A DNA stretch of 18,640 bases from JBGOTP01 sp041476545 (GTDB lineage Bacteria > Acidobacteriota > Vicinamibacteria > Vicinamibacterales > CAVVIG01). The DNA lies in assembly GCA_041476545.1 (NCBI GenBank), contig JBGOTP010000061.1:1-18640 (forward strand). The letters are read 5' to 3'. A model generated the notes under the pieces. That model ran no database searches. It was not told the DNA's origin and worked only from the letters and a program-made list of their open reading frames with translations. Positions 6,359-14,047 of the stretch are shown here, piece by piece. The first letter of the stretch is position 1; every line of letters starts with the position of its first letter. A program made the position numbers and the translations under genes.

Positions 6359-9300
6359 ATGACACGCAGGAACGTCTGGTTAGGGATTTGTCTAACGTTG
6401 GGGTGCCTGTTGGCGCTGCCGACGGCTGCGCGTGCGCAGAGTTCGATCGCGGGAACCGTCAAGGACACGTCGGGCGCCGTGCTGCCCGGAGTGACGGTGG
6501 AAGTTTCGAGTCCGGCCTTGATCGAGGGAACGAAGGCGGCCACGACTGACGGCAGTGGCGCGTTTCGCATCGTCGACCTGCGTCCCGGCATGTACACGGT
6601 GAAGTTCACCCTGACCGGTTTCGCCACAGTGGAGCGCGCGGCGTTCCAGTTGCTGTCGGACTTCAACGCGAGAATCGACGCCGAGTTGAAAGTCGGCGCG
6701 CTCGCCGAAACGATTACCGTGACGGGCGCGGCCCCGATCGTCGACGTCCAGAGCGCCGCCAAAGTGGCCGTGCTCGACCGCGACGCCATCGACAACATCC
6801 CCACCGGCAAGACCATCCAGGCCCTCGGACAGCTGATTGTCGGCGTGGCCCTCAATGCGCCCGACGTGGGCGGATCCGCCGGCGCGATGCAGACCTACAT
6901 GTCGCTGCACGGCACCACGGTGAATTCCAATAACAACACCGTCATGGTGGACGGGATGGTCATCAACGGCCTCATGCTGAACGGCGCCGTGCAGACCTAC
7001 ACCAACGACGCGGACTTCCAGGAAATGACGTACCAGACCGCCGGCATCGACGCCTCGCGCTCTGGCGGCGGCATTGCCTTGAACATGGTGCCGAAAGAAG
7101 GCGGCAACCGCTTCAGCGGCGCCGCGACAGGGCTGTATCGTCCGGCCGCGCTGTCGGCGTCGAATTACTCCGACCGCTTTATTACGTGGGGCCTCCCGAA
7201 GCAGCGCAATCCCCAGAAGGACCCGGCAACTGGTCCATTCACCGGGGCTCCGGCGATCAACGCCATCAAGCGCATCTCGGACGTCAACGGATCTGAAGGC
7301 GGACCCATCAAAAAGGACAAGCTCTGGTTCTTCGTATCGGGCCGCGACTTCCAGCCCATCAACAAGGTTCCCAACACGTTCCTGGACGACGGCACCCAGG
7401 GTATCGACGACAACTACATCCGCCAGGCCCTGGTCCGGCTCACCTATCAGCTGAGCCCGAAGCACAAGCTCGGGGCGTATTACGAGCGCGTCTTCAAGTG
7501 GCGCGGTCACGACCTCCAACCGTTCAACGATCCGGAAACCGTCGGGATCGTCTGGACGTCGCCCAACTACAGCACGATGGCGGTGAAGTACACCGGGACG
7601 ATCAGCAGCAAGCTGCTCGTCGAAGGCGGCTTTTCGCAGAACGCGGAGTACTATCGCAACCTGTTTGAGCCCGGCATTCAACAGACTCGCCCGAGTACCT
7701 CCACGATCTTCAACGTCCCTGGCTCACCGATCTTCAACGCCAGCCTCGCGGCTGACCCGCAAACAGGCACGTGGTACTCGATGGCCAACCACTCAACGCC
7801 CGTGGGCGGATCGGGCGTCGCGGCGGCCGGCACGGTATCGCAGTTCCCGTTGAGCCAGGTGTGGCAGGGATCGGCGTCGTACGTCACCGGCGCCCACCAC
7901 GCAAAGGCGGGCTTCTCGCTGAGGGTGGGCAAGTTCCAGCACGGCGGCGACAACAACGCCGACCTCACGCAGTCCTATCCCACATTCAATCGCGTCGCGG
8001 CCGACTTTACCCTGTCCGACGGCACGACCGTCAAGGGCAACTACAACATCTACTTCCCGCAGTCGAACCTCACCGCGGCCCAATTCGCCGGGCTGTTCCC
8101 GACGGTAGACCCGGTGACCGGCCTTGCCATCGCGGCCAACGTGGCGCTCTTCACGAACGGGCGCGCCGCGGGACCGTGCAGCATCGGCACGCCGACCGCC
8201 ACGGTGGCATCGCAGTCCACGTGCACCACGGCCATCCGCAACTCGCCGCGTCTCTATCAGGAAACCCTGAATCATGATGCCGGCGTGTTCCTTCAGGACT
8301 CCTACACGATGAAGCGGTTGACCGTCAACGCCGGCCTTCGGTACGAGTTGCTCGATTCGCAGATCGACAATATCACGGCCGCCGCGGGCCGCTTCGTCCC
8401 GGCGCGGGCCACGACGCCCGATAAGCTGCCACAAGGGGGGAAGAACATCCCGAACTGGAAGGACTGGGCGCCGCGACTGCAACTGGTCTACGACCTGCGC
8501 GGCGATTCGAAGACCGCCATCAAGTACTCGATCAACCGGTACAACGAATCGATCACACTTGACACGGCCCAGGCCTTCAACCCGATCGTCTTCACGACCA
8601 ATTCGCGCAACTGGACCGACCTGAACGGCGACGACATCGTCCAGGGCGGGGTCACCTACGACGCGGCCGGCACCCGTATCTTCTGCACCTACCTGACGCC
8701 GGGATGCGAAATCAACCTCAGCGGTCTGGCTGGGATTACGCAGACCGGGCTCGACCCGCAGTTCGGCCTGCTTCAGTCGGCCGGAACGTACACGCAGTTC
8801 CCGCGCCAGTACCACATCGAACAGGGCATCGAGGTGCAGCACGCGCTGCTGCCGCGCCTGTCGCTCACCGGCACCTACTACCACGGCGTGTACCACAACT
8901 TCACGCAGTCCATCAACTGGAACCGGAGGGATCTCGCCTCCACCATGGGCACCGCGAACGCGCAATATGCCCCCGTCACGATTTACAATCCGATTGACGG
9001 AACACCGTACCTCTACTACAACGCGGTCGCGACCATCACCACCAACACCCACACGCAGCAGGACACCAAGCGAACCCAGACCTACGATTCGTGGACGGGC
9101 GAGGTTCGCTTGCGGCCCTACGCCGGGGCGCAGTTGACGGGCGGCGTCGACTTCGAGCGCACGCTCAACAACACCTGCAACAGCTCGCAGACCCGAACGG
9201 CTGCGGGGGATGCAACCGCGATCGCGGCCGGGACGTCGACGTGGCAGACCACGGAGGCCGAGGGCAGCGCGGCTGTCATCGATCCGAACACGCTCCGTTT

Positions 9301-9955
9301 CTGCAACGACAAAAACCTGGTTCCGTGGAGCGGACTGCTCGGCGGGAACGCCGCGCTGACCACCGCCACCACCTTACTGGTGAATGGCGTTCAGGTTGGC
9401 GCCCTGCCGAGGCAGGGGAAGGCGTTCACGAAGACCTTCAAGGTCTCCGGATCCTTCCCGACCATCTTCGGCATGAACCTGGGCTTCTCCTATCAGAACG
9501 TGCCGCCGAGCGGCGGGTTCAGCGCGAACAGCAATCTCACTCCGACCTACCGGTACGGCACGGCGTTCAAGTATCCGGATGGCACCAACGCCTTCACGTC
9601 GCTCACAAAGTCGACCGCTCTCACGGCTTGCCCAACCACCTATGGCTGCGTGCCAGGCGGCGCGACCACGGTGGCGAACCTGTCCAGCGGAGCAACCGGC
9701 ACCGTGATCGGGAACATGGATGCCAACGGCTTTGCCGACGAGCGTATCGTGCAGCTCGACTTGAAGCTGTCCAAGAACTTCAGGTTCGGTAAGGTCAGCA
9801 TTCAGCCGCAGATTGAAGCGTTCAACGTGCTGAACGTGGACGAGGTCCGCGGCCGACTCTCCAGCGAGTACGCAGCTGCGGCGGGCACCTACCTGGTGCC
9901 GAGCAACGTGCTCCAGGGCCGGATCATCGGATTCGGCGCCAACATCAAGTGGTAA
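6359..9955 (+). CDS. TonB-dependent receptor, Oar-like, with carboxypeptidase-regulatory-like N-terminal domain (copy 1)
   Basis: A 1198-aa outer-membrane protein predicted to import or bind a large ligand using TonB energy; the ligand is unknown. The signal peptide is about residues 1-26 (hydrophobic core, then TAARAQ). The carboxypeptidase-regulatory-like beta-sandwich spans about 28-105 (SIAGTVKDTSGAVLPGVTVEV ... LRPGMYTVKFTLTGF). A TonB-box-like ETITVTG follows, then a plug (about 135-260, with TVMVDGMVINGL), then a long beta-barrel ending in GRIIGFGANIKW, whose aromatic last residue fits an outer-membrane insertion signal. The start at 6359 is fixed by AGGAG five bases upstream and the signal peptide; the open frame back to 6008 is unlike the family. 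Paired cysteines in putative loops (FCTYLTPGCEINLSG, ACPTTYGCVPGG) are shared with copy 2. It is 121 aa longer than copy 2, with insertions in the barrel loops. Confidence 0.92.
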   Translation: MTRRNVWLGICLTLGCLLALPTAARAQSSIAGTVKDTSGAVLPGVTVEVSSPALIEGTKAATTDGSGAFRIVDLRPGMYTVKFTLTGFATVERAAFQLLSDFNARIDAELKVGALAETITVTGAAPIVDVQSAAKVAVLDRDAIDNIPTGKTIQALGQLIVGVALNAPDVGGSAGAMQTYMSLHGTTVNSNNNTVMVDGMVINGLMLNGAVQTYTNDADFQEMTYQTAGIDASRSGGGIALNMVPKEGGNRFSGAATGLYRPAALSASNYSDRFITWGLPKQRNPQKDPATGPFTGAPAINAIKRISDVNGSEGGPIKKDKLWFFVSGRDFQPINKVPNTFLDDGTQGIDDNYIRQALVRLTYQLSPKHKLGAYYERVFKWRGHDLQPFNDPETVGIVWTSPNYSTMAVKYTGTISSKLLVEGGFSQNAEYYRNLFEPGIQQTRPSTSTIFNVPGSPIFNASLAADPQTGTWYSMANHSTPVGGSGVAAAGTVSQFPLSQVWQGSASYVTGAHHAKAGFSLRVGKFQHGGDNNADLTQSYPTFNRVAADFTLSDGTTVKGNYNIYFPQSNLTAAQFAGLFPTVDPVTGLAIAANVALFTNGRAAGPCSIGTPTATVASQSTCTTAIRNSPRLYQETLNHDAGVFLQDSYTMKRLTVNAGLRYELLDSQIDNITAAAGRFVPARATTPDKLPQGGKNIPNWKDWAPRLQLVYDLRGDSKTAIKYSINRYNESITLDTAQAFNPIVFTTNSRNWTDLNGDDIVQGGVTYDAAGTRIFCTYLTPGCEINLSGLAGITQTGLDPQFGLLQSAGTYTQFPRQYHIEQGIEVQHALLPRLSLTGTYYHGVYHNFTQSINWNRRDLASTMGTANAQYAPVTIYNPIDGTPYLYYNAVATITTNTHTQQDTKRTQTYDSWTGEVRLRPYAGAQLTGGVDFERTLNNTCNSSQTRTAAGDATAIAAGTSTWQTTEAEGSAAVIDPNTLRFCNDKNLVPWSGLLGGNAALTTATTLLVNGVQVGALPRQGKAFTKTFKVSGSFPTIFGMNLGFSYQNVPPSGGFSANSNLTPTYRYGTAFKYPDGTNAFTSLTKSTALTACPTTYGCVPGGATTVANLSSGATGTVIGNMDANGFADERIVQLDLKLSKNFRFGKVSIQPQIEAFNVLNVDEVRGRLSSEYAAAAGTYLVPSNVLQGRIIGFGANIKW

Positions 9956-9966
9956 GACACGCGTAG

Positions 9967-9988
9967 GGCCCGGGCGAAAGCTCGGACC
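9967..9988 (+). other. imperfect hairpin just after TonB receptor 1 stop
   Basis: GGCCCGGGC (9967-9975), a GAAA loop and GCTCGGACC (9980-9988) form a 9-pair stem with one mismatch and one G-U pair. It starts 12 nt after the stop. The preceding sequence TAAGACAC(G)CGTAG resembles that after receptor 2, where a better hairpin sits in the equivalent place (13546-13575). This suggests an inherited 3' element of the duplicated unit. Confidence 0.45.
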
Positions 9989-10008
9989 ATCCCGGCGCTC
10001 TCGACGAC

Positions 10009-10040
10009 AGGCCCGACCGCGAAGGCGGTCGGGCCTTTTT
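10009..10040 (+). terminator. intrinsic terminator after TonB receptor 1
   Basis: A perfect 12-bp stem, AGGCCCGACCGC (10009-10020) with GCGGTCGGGCCT (10025-10036), has a GAAG loop and runs into TTTTT (10036-10040). It lies 54 nt after the receptor 1 stop and isolates the two receptor genes transcriptionally. Confidence 0.9.
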
Positions 10041-10089
10041 CGTCTCTCCAGCCAGTTGGATCGTTCGAAGGGCCTTTGCGTCGGGGGAA

Positions 10090-10130
10090 CTGGTTTTGTG
10101 GTTGACTCCGCCAGGATGTGGGGTTAGCCT
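10090..10130 (+). promoter_or_regulatory. promoter of TonB receptor 2, block shared with receptor 1
   Basis: CTGGTTTTG (10090-10098), TTGACT (10102-10107), a 17-nt spacer and TAGCCT (10125-10130) reproduce the arrangement at 6275-6315. Initiation near 10137 would give a leader of about 155 nt, much longer than for copy 1 and pyrimidine-rich in its first half (10140-10200). The rest of the 336-nt gap (9956-10291) holds the terminator upstream and no gene. Confidence 0.58.
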
Positions 10131-10291
10131 CACGACGACTATTCATATCGGGTTTCTCGTTTCTTCTCGGGACTTTCCTAATTCGTCGTATTTCCTTTGA
10201 CGCACTCATGTCTGGCCGGCGACTTGAGTTTTCTCCAGCTCTTGTTCGATGGACGAGAGGTTGAACCAAGGTGACTAGCGAAGGAGTACCT

Positions 10292-13200
10292 ATGACACGA
10301 AGGAGAGTCGGGTTGGCGGCAGGTTTCGCGTTGGGATGCCTGTTGGCATGGCCAGCGGCCGCGCGCGCGCAGAGTTCCATCGGTGGAACGGTCAAGGACT
10401 CGTCGGGCGGCGTACTGCCAGGCGTGACGGTTGAAGTGTCGAGTCCTGCCTTGATTGAAGGAACGAAGGCGGCCACGACGGACGGCGGTGGTACATACCG
10501 CATCGTCGATCTGCGTCCCGGTATGTACACGGTGAAGTTCACGCTGACGGGCTTTGCCACCGTCGAGCGCGCCGCGTTCCAGTTGCTGTCGGACTTCAAC
10601 GCGAGAATCGACGCCGAGCTGAAGGTCGGCGCCCTGGAAGAGACCATTACGGTTACAGGTGCGGCGCCGATCGTGGACGTCACGAGCGCGGCCAAGGTGG
10701 CGGTGCTGGACCGTGACGCGCTCGACAACGTACCGACCGGCAAGACCATCCCCGGTCTCGGGCAGTTGATTGTCGGCGTGTCGCTGAGCTCGCCGGACGT
10801 TGGTGGGTCGGCCGGCGCGATGAACACCTACATGTCCATACGCGGTGGCACCGTGGGGTCCCAGAACAACACCATCATGGTGGACGGCATGGTGATCAAC
10901 GGCCTGCAGGGCGACGGCTCGGTGCAGACCTACACGAACGACGGCGACTTTCAGGAAATGTCGTACCAGACGGCCGGCATCGGCGCCGAGCGGTCGGGTG
11001 GCGGCGTCACCGTGAACCTGATTCCAAAAGAAGGCGGCAACCGCTTCAGCGGCTCCTCGAGCGCGCTCTATCGCCCCGGCCAGTTGCAGGCGCTGAACTA
11101 CTCGGATCGCTTCAAGCTATGGGGACTGCCCGTCGACAAGGACGGGAAGCCGGCCATCAACAGGATCAAGCGCATCTCGGATTTGAACGTCGCGGAAGGC
11201 GGGCCGATCAAGAAGGACACGCTGTGGTTCTTCGTGTCGGGCCGCGACTTCCAGCCGATCAATACAGTGCCGAACACGTTCGTTGACAACGGCAGCCAGG
11301 GACTCGACGATAACTACATCCGCAACACGCTCGTTCGCCTCACCTACCAGGCGAGTTCGCGGCACAAGGTTTCCGCGTACTACGAGCGTGTCTTCAAGTG
11401 GCGCGGCCACGACATGAATGCGTACGACGACCCGGAGACGGCCGCCCGCGTCTGGACGTCGCCGAACTATTCGACGGGTTCGGTCAAGTACACCGGGACC
11501 ATCAGCAACCACCTGCTCGTCGAGGGCGGCTATTCGCAGAATCTGGAGTTCTATCGCACGAGCCTGAGCCCTGGAGTCGCCAAGGTCCGCGGCACGCCGG
11601 AGTGGTATGCCACGGTGTCGCGGCTCGGGACGGGGTTCGGCAGAACGACCGCGATCGAAGAATCCGCCATGCGGTATCCGCTGAGCAAGACGTGGGTCGC
11701 ATCGGCGTCCTACGTGACCGGCGCGCACCATGTAAAGGCCGGCCTGTCGCTCCACCAGGGGCCGTTCCACAACGGCACGGACGGCAACGCCGACCTGCAG
11801 CAGGTGTATCCCTCGGCCGCGCGCAACGGCTACGAAACCACGATGCCGAGTACGCTGCTGTACGACACGAACCCGGCGCTCTTTGCGACGCTGTTTCCGA
11901 GTTACGCCACAGGCGCGCCCTGCAACACGAGCACCGGAACCTCGACCTGCTCGGTGACCATCCGCAATAATCCGCGCCTGTACACGGATACCTTGAACCA
12001 GGATCTTGGCATTTATGCCCAGGACTCCTTCACGCTCAAACGGTTGACTCTGAATGGCGGTCTCCGCTGGGAGCACCTCCGGTCGGAGGTCTCGCCGTCG
12101 AGCTCGCCCCTGGGGCGCTTCGTACCTCAGCGCGATGTCACGGTCACGAAACCTGACATCCCAAACTGGAAGGACTGGGCGCCGCGCTTCCAAATGGTGT
12201 TCGACGTGTTCGGCAACTCGAAGACGGCGGTGAAGTACTCGGCGAACCGCTACAACGAGGCGCAGACGACGAGCCTTGCGGACTCGTTCAATCCGAATCA
12301 GATCTTGACGGCAACTTCCTCGCGGAATTGGACCGACCTCAACCGCGACGACATCGCCCAGGGACAGCGCACGTTCAACGCGGACGGCACGTTCACCGAC
12401 TGCGTGTATCTGACGGCTGGCTGCGAAATCAACCTGAGTGGGACAGCCAGCCAGACGAAGCTGTCCGACACCTTCGGCGCGCTGACCGACCCGGGTGTCT
12501 ACGGCGGCTTCAGGCGCCGCTACCGGATCGAGCAGGGTGTGGAAATCCAGCACGCGCTCCTGCCGCGTCTGTCGCTGACCGGCACGTACTATCACGGGTG
12601 GAGCGGGAACCTCACGAAAGTCGTGAATCGCGCGCGGACTGACGACGGCACGGCCGGCACGCAGTATCGACCGGTGGCGCTGTTCAGTCCGATCGACGGC
12701 ACGCCGTACCTGTACTACAACAACATCGTGACGCTCGCGACCGACAACCTGACGTACGTCGAGCCGAAGAAGAAGTCGGTGTACGACACGTATACGGCCG
12801 AAATGCAGATGCGGCCGTATGCCGGCGCGCAGCTGTCGGGCGGTCTCGAGATGACGCGCGTGCTGAACAAGGACTGCGGCACGTCGGCCTTCAAGGCGGA
12901 CGGCGTGACCCCGGCTATCGTGGACCCGAACGAAGCGCGGTTCTGCGACGACCGGAACCTGGTCGCCTTCGCGGGTGGGCCGCGCATCGGCAAACCCTAC
13001 ACGAAGAACTTCAAGATGTCGGGCGCGTTCCCGGTCTTCTTGGGCATCAACCTGGGACTCTCGTATCAGAATATCGATTCGGGCGGCGTGGACCCGACGT
13101 TCCGATACGGGACCGCGTTCACGTATCTCACCGGATCGACCAACAACATTCTCGGCAAGTCGACAGCCTTCCCCGCGTGCCCGACCACGTACGGTTGCGT

Positions 13201-13525
13201 TCCGGGTTCAGTCACGGTGCCGTCGAATTGGGTCGGGGGTTCATCAGGCACGCTCGTCAACAAGCTCGTACCAGTGGGCACGGTCGCCGAGGAGCGGATT
13301 GCCCAGCTCGACCTCAAGGCGTCGAGAAACTTCCGGTTCGGGCGCATCAGCATCCAGCCGGCGTTCGAGGCGTTCAACCTGCTTAACATCGACCAGATCC
13401 GTAGCCGTCTCACCGCGACCGGCGCGGGTTCCGGGGAGATTGCCAACGCGAGCGGCACCTACCTCCAGCCGAACAACATGCTCCAGGGCCGTATCATCGG
13501 CTTTGGCGCCAACATCAAGTGGTAA
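10292..13525 (+). CDS. TonB-dependent receptor, Oar-like, with carboxypeptidase-regulatory-like N-terminal domain (copy 2)
   Basis: A 1077-aa paralogue of the preceding gene. It has a signal peptide (about 1-27, ending AAARAQ), a regulatory-like beta-sandwich (about 29-106), ETITVTG, a plug with TIMVDGMVINGL, and a barrel ending in the same GRIIGFGANIKW. The N-terminal third is nearly identical to copy 1 at protein level; long DNA stretches are also the same, for example around 6648 and 10576. The outer loops of the barrel diverge and are shorter. The ATG at 10292 follows AAGGAG after 5 nt and shares GGAGTACCTATGACACG with copy 1; a GTG at 10271 is in frame but adds only seven residues upstream of a good signal peptide. 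Cysteine pairs (DCVYLTAGCEINLSG, ACPTTYGCVPGS, PCNTSTGTSTC) are conserved with copy 1. The ligand is not inferable; no SusD-like partner is in the window. Confidence 0.92.
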   Translation: MTRRRVGLAAGFALGCLLAWPAAARAQSSIGGTVKDSSGGVLPGVTVEVSSPALIEGTKAATTDGGGTYRIVDLRPGMYTVKFTLTGFATVERAAFQLLSDFNARIDAELKVGALEETITVTGAAPIVDVTSAAKVAVLDRDALDNVPTGKTIPGLGQLIVGVSLSSPDVGGSAGAMNTYMSIRGGTVGSQNNTIMVDGMVINGLQGDGSVQTYTNDGDFQEMSYQTAGIGAERSGGGVTVNLIPKEGGNRFSGSSSALYRPGQLQALNYSDRFKLWGLPVDKDGKPAINRIKRISDLNVAEGGPIKKDTLWFFVSGRDFQPINTVPNTFVDNGSQGLDDNYIRNTLVRLTYQASSRHKVSAYYERVFKWRGHDMNAYDDPETAARVWTSPNYSTGSVKYTGTISNHLLVEGGYSQNLEFYRTSLSPGVAKVRGTPEWYATVSRLGTGFGRTTAIEESAMRYPLSKTWVASASYVTGAHHVKAGLSLHQGPFHNGTDGNADLQQVYPSAARNGYETTMPSTLLYDTNPALFATLFPSYATGAPCNTSTGTSTCSVTIRNNPRLYTDTLNQDLGIYAQDSFTLKRLTLNGGLRWEHLRSEVSPSSSPLGRFVPQRDVTVTKPDIPNWKDWAPRFQMVFDVFGNSKTAVKYSANRYNEAQTTSLADSFNPNQILTATSSRNWTDLNRDDIAQGQRTFNADGTFTDCVYLTAGCEINLSGTASQTKLSDTFGALTDPGVYGGFRRRYRIEQGVEIQHALLPRLSLTGTYYHGWSGNLTKVVNRARTDDGTAGTQYRPVALFSPIDGTPYLYYNNIVTLATDNLTYVEPKKKSVYDTYTAEMQMRPYAGAQLSGGLEMTRVLNKDCGTSAFKADGVTPAIVDPNEARFCDDRNLVAFAGGPRIGKPYTKNFKMSGAFPVFLGINLGLSYQNIDSGGVDPTFRYGTAFTYLTGSTNNILGKSTAFPACPTTYGCVPGSVTVPSNWVGGSSGTLVNKLVPVGTVAEERIAQLDLKASRNFRFGRISIQPAFEAFNLLNIDQIRSRLTATGAGSGEIANASGTYLQPNNMLQGRIIGFGANIKW

Positions 13526-13545
13526 GACACTCGTAGTAAGTCACT

Positions 13546-13575
13546 CGTAGGCCCGAGCTTCGGCTCGGGTCTACG
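13546..13575 (+). terminator. UUCG-capped hairpin after TonB receptor 2
   Basis: CGTAGGCCCGAGC (13546-13558), loop TTCG, and GCTCGGGTCTACG (13563-13575) form a 13-pair stem with one G-U pair and an extra-stable C(UUCG)G cap. It lies 20 nt after the stop. There is no T-run, so it may act as a 3'-end stabiliser or a factor-assisted terminator rather than a classical intrinsic one. Confidence 0.6.
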
Positions 13576-13591
13576 GGACACTGCGACCGTG

Positions 13592-13752
13592 GGCTCCCGC
13601 GAACCGGAAGGGACTGGCGGCCGGGACGACTCGGGGCCGCGCCGCGATGAACATCACGCGGAAACGCGCGGCTTGTGGTGGCTCACGACTGACGGTACCT
13701 CGTGGCGCTCGCCATGCCTCCACTTCGCGCACCGGGAAATTGGCCTCGGGCT
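13592..13752. repeat. intergenic repeat blocks shared with the 18232-18585 region
   Basis: In the 522-nt gene-free gap between receptor 2 and the glycosyltransferase, three blocks recur near the right edge of the window. Block 13592-13607 (GGCTCCCGCGAACCGG) matches 18295-18310 at 15/16. Block 13623-13646 matches 18562-18585 at 22/24. Block 13717-13752 (centre CACCGGGAAATTGG) matches 18232-18267 at 33/36. The order differs at the two sites, so these look like mosaic pieces of a dispersed repeat family. Short frames here have no gene-like content. Confidence 0.7.
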
Positions 13753-13798
13753 CGCGATACTGCCGCTGGCCGTGGCGACTATTGCTGATTTCATCACC

Positions 13799-13900
13799 GT
13801 GTAGACAACGGAGGAGACGGAGCGAACGGTTCGAACATGACCTCCGTTGCTCCGTTCCTCCGTGTGAAACCGTTGCCTCCGCCATCTCCGTTCGCTACAC
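13799..13900. repeat. 102-bp imperfect inverted repeat rich in CGGAG / CTCCG units
   Basis: The left arm 13799-13829 and the reverse complement of 13870-13900 match at 24/31 positions, with GTGTAG/CTACAC at the tips. Inside, CGGAG recurs every 9 nt in the left arm and CTCCG every 8 nt in 13842-13862. It resembles the inverted-arm arrays at 2693 and 4554 but with a different unit. It lies between two convergent genes. The remaining 13901-14047 shows nothing I can name. Confidence 0.7.
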
Positions 13901-14047
13901 GCTTGTGGAAACCGCTGCCACGGTTCGTTTCGACGACGCAGTGCCGGGACCGTTGCGCACGCGAACCGTTGCCGGCGATGGGATCCCGACGGCATGACGC
14001 CATCGGTCCATGGCGCCACTGTCTGCGACGGCGTGCGGCGTGTGTAA

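Noticed and set aside
6404..6406. Cys16 in the signal peptide of both receptors as a lipoprotein site
   Set aside because: The -3/-2 residues (T-L, A-L) do not fit a lipobox, and the hydrophobic region continues past the Cys to an ARAQ cleavage site.
7793..9052. Antisense frame of 419 codons in receptor 1 (similar ones at 11117-12595, 14204-15652 and 16626-18182)
   Set aside because: All mirror well-supported genes, with low-complexity V/R/G/H-rich translations; these are codon-bias shadows.
10198..10225. Second promoter starting with TTGACG before receptor 2
   Set aside because: At 17-nt spacing the -10 position reads CGACTT, a poor match, and it is not shared with receptor 1.
13571..13885. 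Minus-strand frame of 104 codons in the 522-nt gap, and similar frame at 18008-18508
   Set aside because: They share a short translated motif only because both run through the same 36-bp DNA repeat; no start signals or family features.
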